NCBI GenBank assembly: GCA_041687095.1
Contig: JAWLCQ010000109.1
Coordinates: 1-16,039 of the forward strand
Source of the DNA: JAWLCQ01 sp041687095
GTDB lineage: Bacteria > Planctomycetota > Phycisphaerae > SM23-33
Direction: 5' to 3'
DNA length: 16,039 bases
Below the pieces are notes generated by a model, which was given only the letters and a program-made list of their open reading frames with translations, was not told the DNA's origin and did no database searches. A program made the position numbers and the translations under genes. The first letter of the stretch is position 1, and each line of letters starts with the position of its first letter. This document shows, in pieces, positions 14,368 through 16,039 of the stretch.

Positions 14368-15620
14368 ACCCACCAGTACAGCGCCCCGACGAACAGCGCC
14401 CCGCCCACGATGTTGCCCAGCGTGACGGGGAGGAGGTTGACGTACGCGAAGCGGGCCCAGGTGAGGCTGTCGAGGGCCGCGGGGTCGACGGCGGCCGCGA
14501 CGGCCGAGCCCTTGAGCAGCAGGCCCATGGGGATGAAGTACATGTTGGCGACGCAGTGTTCCAGGCCCAGGGCGACGAAGGCGGTGATGGGGAAGAGGAT
14601 GGCGAGGATCTTGCCCGCCACGTCGCGGGCCGCCAGCGCCATCCACACCGCCAGGCAGACCAGCCAGTTGCACCCCACCCCGCGGAGGAAGGCCTCGGTG
14701 AAGTCGAGGTTCACCTTCCCGATCGCGATCCCCAGGGCGGTCCGCCCGTAGGCCCCGTCGCCCATCTTCCACACGCCCGCCCCGAACATGATGAGCACGA
14801 GGGCGACCGCCCCGGCGAAGTTGGCGAAGTAGACGATCCCCCACCGTCCCAGCAGCCGCCGCAGCCCGTACTCGCGGTTGAGGGTGCTGGCGAGCATGAG
14901 GCTGTTCCCGGTGAACAGTTCCGCCCCGGCGAGGACGACGAGGATGAGCCCGATGCAGAACATCAGGCCCGCGAGCAGCTTGGACAGGCCCAGCCCCACG
15001 TACTGCCCCGCGTCCAGCGCCACCAGCGTCGCCAGGGCCGCCCCGAACCCGATGTACACCCCCGCCAGCAGCCCCAGCAGGACCACCTGGCGGAGGGGCA
15101 TGCGGGCCTTGGCGACCCCGGAGGACTTGGTGACGGCGTCGGCGACGGCGGCGGGGGTGCGGTCGTCGTACAGGTCCGCCCGCGGGGCCAGCGACCGCAG
15201 CTCCCGCCGCAGCCCGTCGAGCACCACGCGGTCGGTGAGGGGGGGGGCGGCCTGGCGGTCGAGGGCGGTCTGCACCCCGCGGAGGATGTCCGTGGGGGCG
15301 AAGGGCTTGCGGATGTAGTCGGCGACCCCGAGGCGGGTGGCCTCGGCGGCGGTGTCGATCGTGGCGTGCCCGGTGATGATCACCAGCCCCGTCTGCAGCC
15401 CGTCGCTCCGCGTGCTGCGGACGATCTCCATCCCGTCCACGTCGGGCATGCGGATGTCGATCAGGGCGCAGTCGTAGTCGCCCGTGCGGGCCATCTCCAG
15501 GCCCTGGCGGCCGTTGGCGGCCTCGGCGACCTCGTACCCGTGTTCGCTCAGAACCCTCCGGACGCTCTGCCGGACCGTCGCGTCATCGTCGATGACGAGC
15601 ACTCGCTTGGCGGACACCAT
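14340..15620 (-). CDS. Response-regulator receiver domain fused to formate/nitrite (FNT) channel
   Basis: A 426-residue single ORF. Residues 1 to about 122 are a complete receiver domain: Asp12/Asp13, phosphoacceptor Asp55 (CALIDIRMPDVDG), Thr83 and Lys105 (DYIRKPF). A linker of about 30 residues follows. Residues about 150-426 are a full FNT-family pentameric channel with six predicted membrane helices: GAELFTGN (Thr237), Lys302, the signature CNWLVCLAVWMA (317-328), central pore His355 in LEHCVANMYFIP, and Asn403 in TLGNIVGG. These match FocA Thr91, Lys156, His209 and Asn262. It should pass formate, nitrite or a related small anion, with gating or assembly tuned by phosphorylation. No kinase gene is seen nearby. 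The frame stays open upstream, but the AAGGAG site and the start of the REC fold favour the ATG at 15620. Convergent with the sulfatase gene. Confidence 0.93.
   Translation of the reverse strand: MVSAKRVLVIDDDATVRQSVRRVLSEHGYEVAEAANGRQGLEMARTGDYDCALIDIRMPDVDGMEIVRSTRSDGLQTGLVIITGHATIDTAAEATRLGVADYIRKPFAPTDILRGVQTALDRQAAPPLTDRVVLDGLRRELRSLAPRADLYDDRTPAAVADAVTKSSGVAKARMPLRQVVLLGLLAGVYIGFGAALATLVALDAGQYVGLGLSKLLAGLMFCIGLILVVLAGAELFTGNSLMLASTLNREYGLRRLLGRWGIVYFANFAGAVALVLIMFGAGVWKMGDGAYGRTALGIAIGKVNLDFTEAFLRGVGCNWLVCLAVWMALAARDVAGKILAILFPITAFVALGLEHCVANMYFIPMGLLLKGSAVAAAVDPAALDSLTWARFAYVNLLPVTLGNIVGGALFVGALYWWVYMRPGKPT
15239..15247 (-). other. Nine-base homopolymer (poly-C on the coding strand) in the REC-FNT linker
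   Basis: Nine consecutive G on the plus strand fall in codons 125-128 (Ala-Pro-Pro-Leu), exactly between the receiver and channel modules. A one-base slip would leave a soluble receiver domain without its channel. Confidence 0.85.
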
Positions 15621-15629
15621 GACATGAGG

Positions 15630-15635
15630 CTCCTT
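15630..15635 (-). promoter_or_regulatory. Shine-Dalgarno site that fixes the REC-FNT start
   Basis: AAGGAG on the minus strand lies 9 nt before the ATG at 15620. It selects that start over the longer open frame that runs back through the 18-bp repeats. Confidence 0.7.
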
Positions 15636-15830
15636 GTTCCCGCCTCGTGCGGCAAGGCGGGAGGGGCGGCGGACGGCGGGGCGCTCCGCCGACGTGACCG
15701 ATCGGGCACGCTCCGCCGCTCTCTTTCTATAACCCCGTTGTCGGTGTTTGGGGAAAGAAACCTTCGCCTTTTTCGTCCGGCGGTCGCGCGGGGCGCGGGG
15801 GGGGCGCGGGGCGGTCGCGCGGGCCGCCCC
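15636..15830 (-). other. 5' leader and presumed promoter region of REC-FNT
   Basis: No gene supported. A 7-bp stem (CCCGCCT at 15639-15645 with AGGCGGG at 15655-15661) lies just upstream of the ribosome-binding site. A relatively A/T-rich patch at 15725-15775, with a TATAGA-like hexamer on the minus strand at 15726-15731, is the most plausible promoter position, but no matching -35 was found. Confidence 0.4.
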
Positions 15831-15956
15831 AAGCGCGTGCGACGGCCCAAGCGCGTGCGATGCCCCAAGCGCGTGCGTTGCCCCAAGCGCGTGCGACGCC
15901 CCGAGCGCGTGCGTTGCCCCAAGCGCGTGCGACGCCCCGAGCGCGTGCGTTGGGGG
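15831..15956. repeat. Seven 18-bp tandem repeats
   Basis: Unit AAGCGCGTGCGACGCCCC, with A/G at the first position and ACG/TTG/ATG alternating near position 12-14. Seven contiguous units start at 15831 and the last runs into a hairpin. Because 18 is a multiple of three, all three minus-strand frames stay open and repeat a hexapeptide; none of them looks like a real protein. Confidence 0.85.
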
Positions 15957-15973
15957 TCTCCTGACCCCCAACG
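15948..15973. terminator. Perfect 11-bp hairpin, possible terminator of an off-window gene
   Basis: CGTTGGGGGTC at 15948-15958 pairs perfectly with GACCCCCAACG at 15963-15973 around a TCCT loop. No U-tract follows on either strand. It may terminate a minus-strand gene entering from the right edge, or be the end of the tandem-repeat array. Confidence 0.4.
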
Positions 15974-16039
15974 TCCGGGACCGTCAACGAGCGCTTCCGC
16001 GACAGCGTTATGGCGGCGCATCGGTCGCGGCGGTCCCCG
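15974..16039. other. Right-edge sequence without an identifiable gene
   Basis: A minus-strand frame entering from the right edge ends at a TAA at 16008-16010 after only nine residues (GTAATDAPP). It could be the tail of a neighbouring gene, but that is too short to support. Confidence 0.25.

Noticed and set aside
15831..15956. CRISPR array
   Set aside because: The 18-bp units are directly contiguous with no unique spacers and no cas genes are present.
15621..15971. N-terminal extension of REC-FNT through the 18-bp repeats
   Set aside because: All three minus-strand frames are open there because the unit is a multiple of three. The AAGGAG site and the exact start of the receiver fold support the ATG at 15620.

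Overview
The window is very GC-rich, densely coding DNA that looks like a chromosomal piece of a planctomycete of the Phycisphaerae type. The best lineage clue is the exported protein at 9473-12196, which starts with the LEPRLLMS motif (the 'LEPR-XLL' N-terminus common in Phycisphaerae). Hairpin-rich intergenic repeats and sulfatase / sulfated-glycan genes fit that group. No rRNA, tRNA, CRISPR array or transposase gene was seen.

Layout. (1) 1-529, minus: a dTDP-4-dehydrorhamnose 3,5-epimerase cut by the left edge. (2) 530-1106: divergent intergenic region carrying a 358-bp MITE-like palindromic element and a well-spaced sigma70-type promoter. (3) 1107-8863, plus: a tight five-gene operon. It encodes a sulfotransferase/coiled-coil/repeat/double-GT2 protein, a GT-B glycosyltransferase, a CDP-paratose(tyvelose)-2-epimerase-like SDR and two SAM methyltransferases. 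(4) 8864-9472: intergenic, with a second kind of MITE (218 bp, perfect 8-bp target duplication). (5) 9473-12196, plus: a LEPR-XLL, peptidase C25 (gingipain-like) protein with seven 'FD-YYL-NPDVA' repeats. (6) 12197-12711: a terminator-like hairpin and a second copy of the first MITE, flanked by a perfect 8-bp duplication. (7) 12712-14022, plus: a sulfatase. (8) 14023-14367: an array of short tandem repeats, hairpins and direct duplications that runs into the 3' end of the next gene. (9) 14340-15620, minus: a single-ORF fusion of a response-regulator receiver domain to a formate/nitrite (FNT) channel. (10) 15621-16039: leader, seven 18-bp tandem repeats, a perfect 11-bp hairpin, then sequence running off the right edge.

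How the genes fit together (inference). The epimerases, glycosyltransferases, sulfotransferase and methyltransferases look like part of a locus for a sulfated, methylated, deoxysugar-containing surface or exopolysaccharide. The exported C25 protein shares the unusual NPDVA repeat with the large glycan enzyme, which ties the two to the same cell-surface context. The sulfatase may remodel sulfated glycans or act on another sulfate ester. The REC-FNT gene is separate and appears to be a directly phospho-regulated anion channel. It is the most novel single gene here, and the two MITE families are the most novel non-coding signals.
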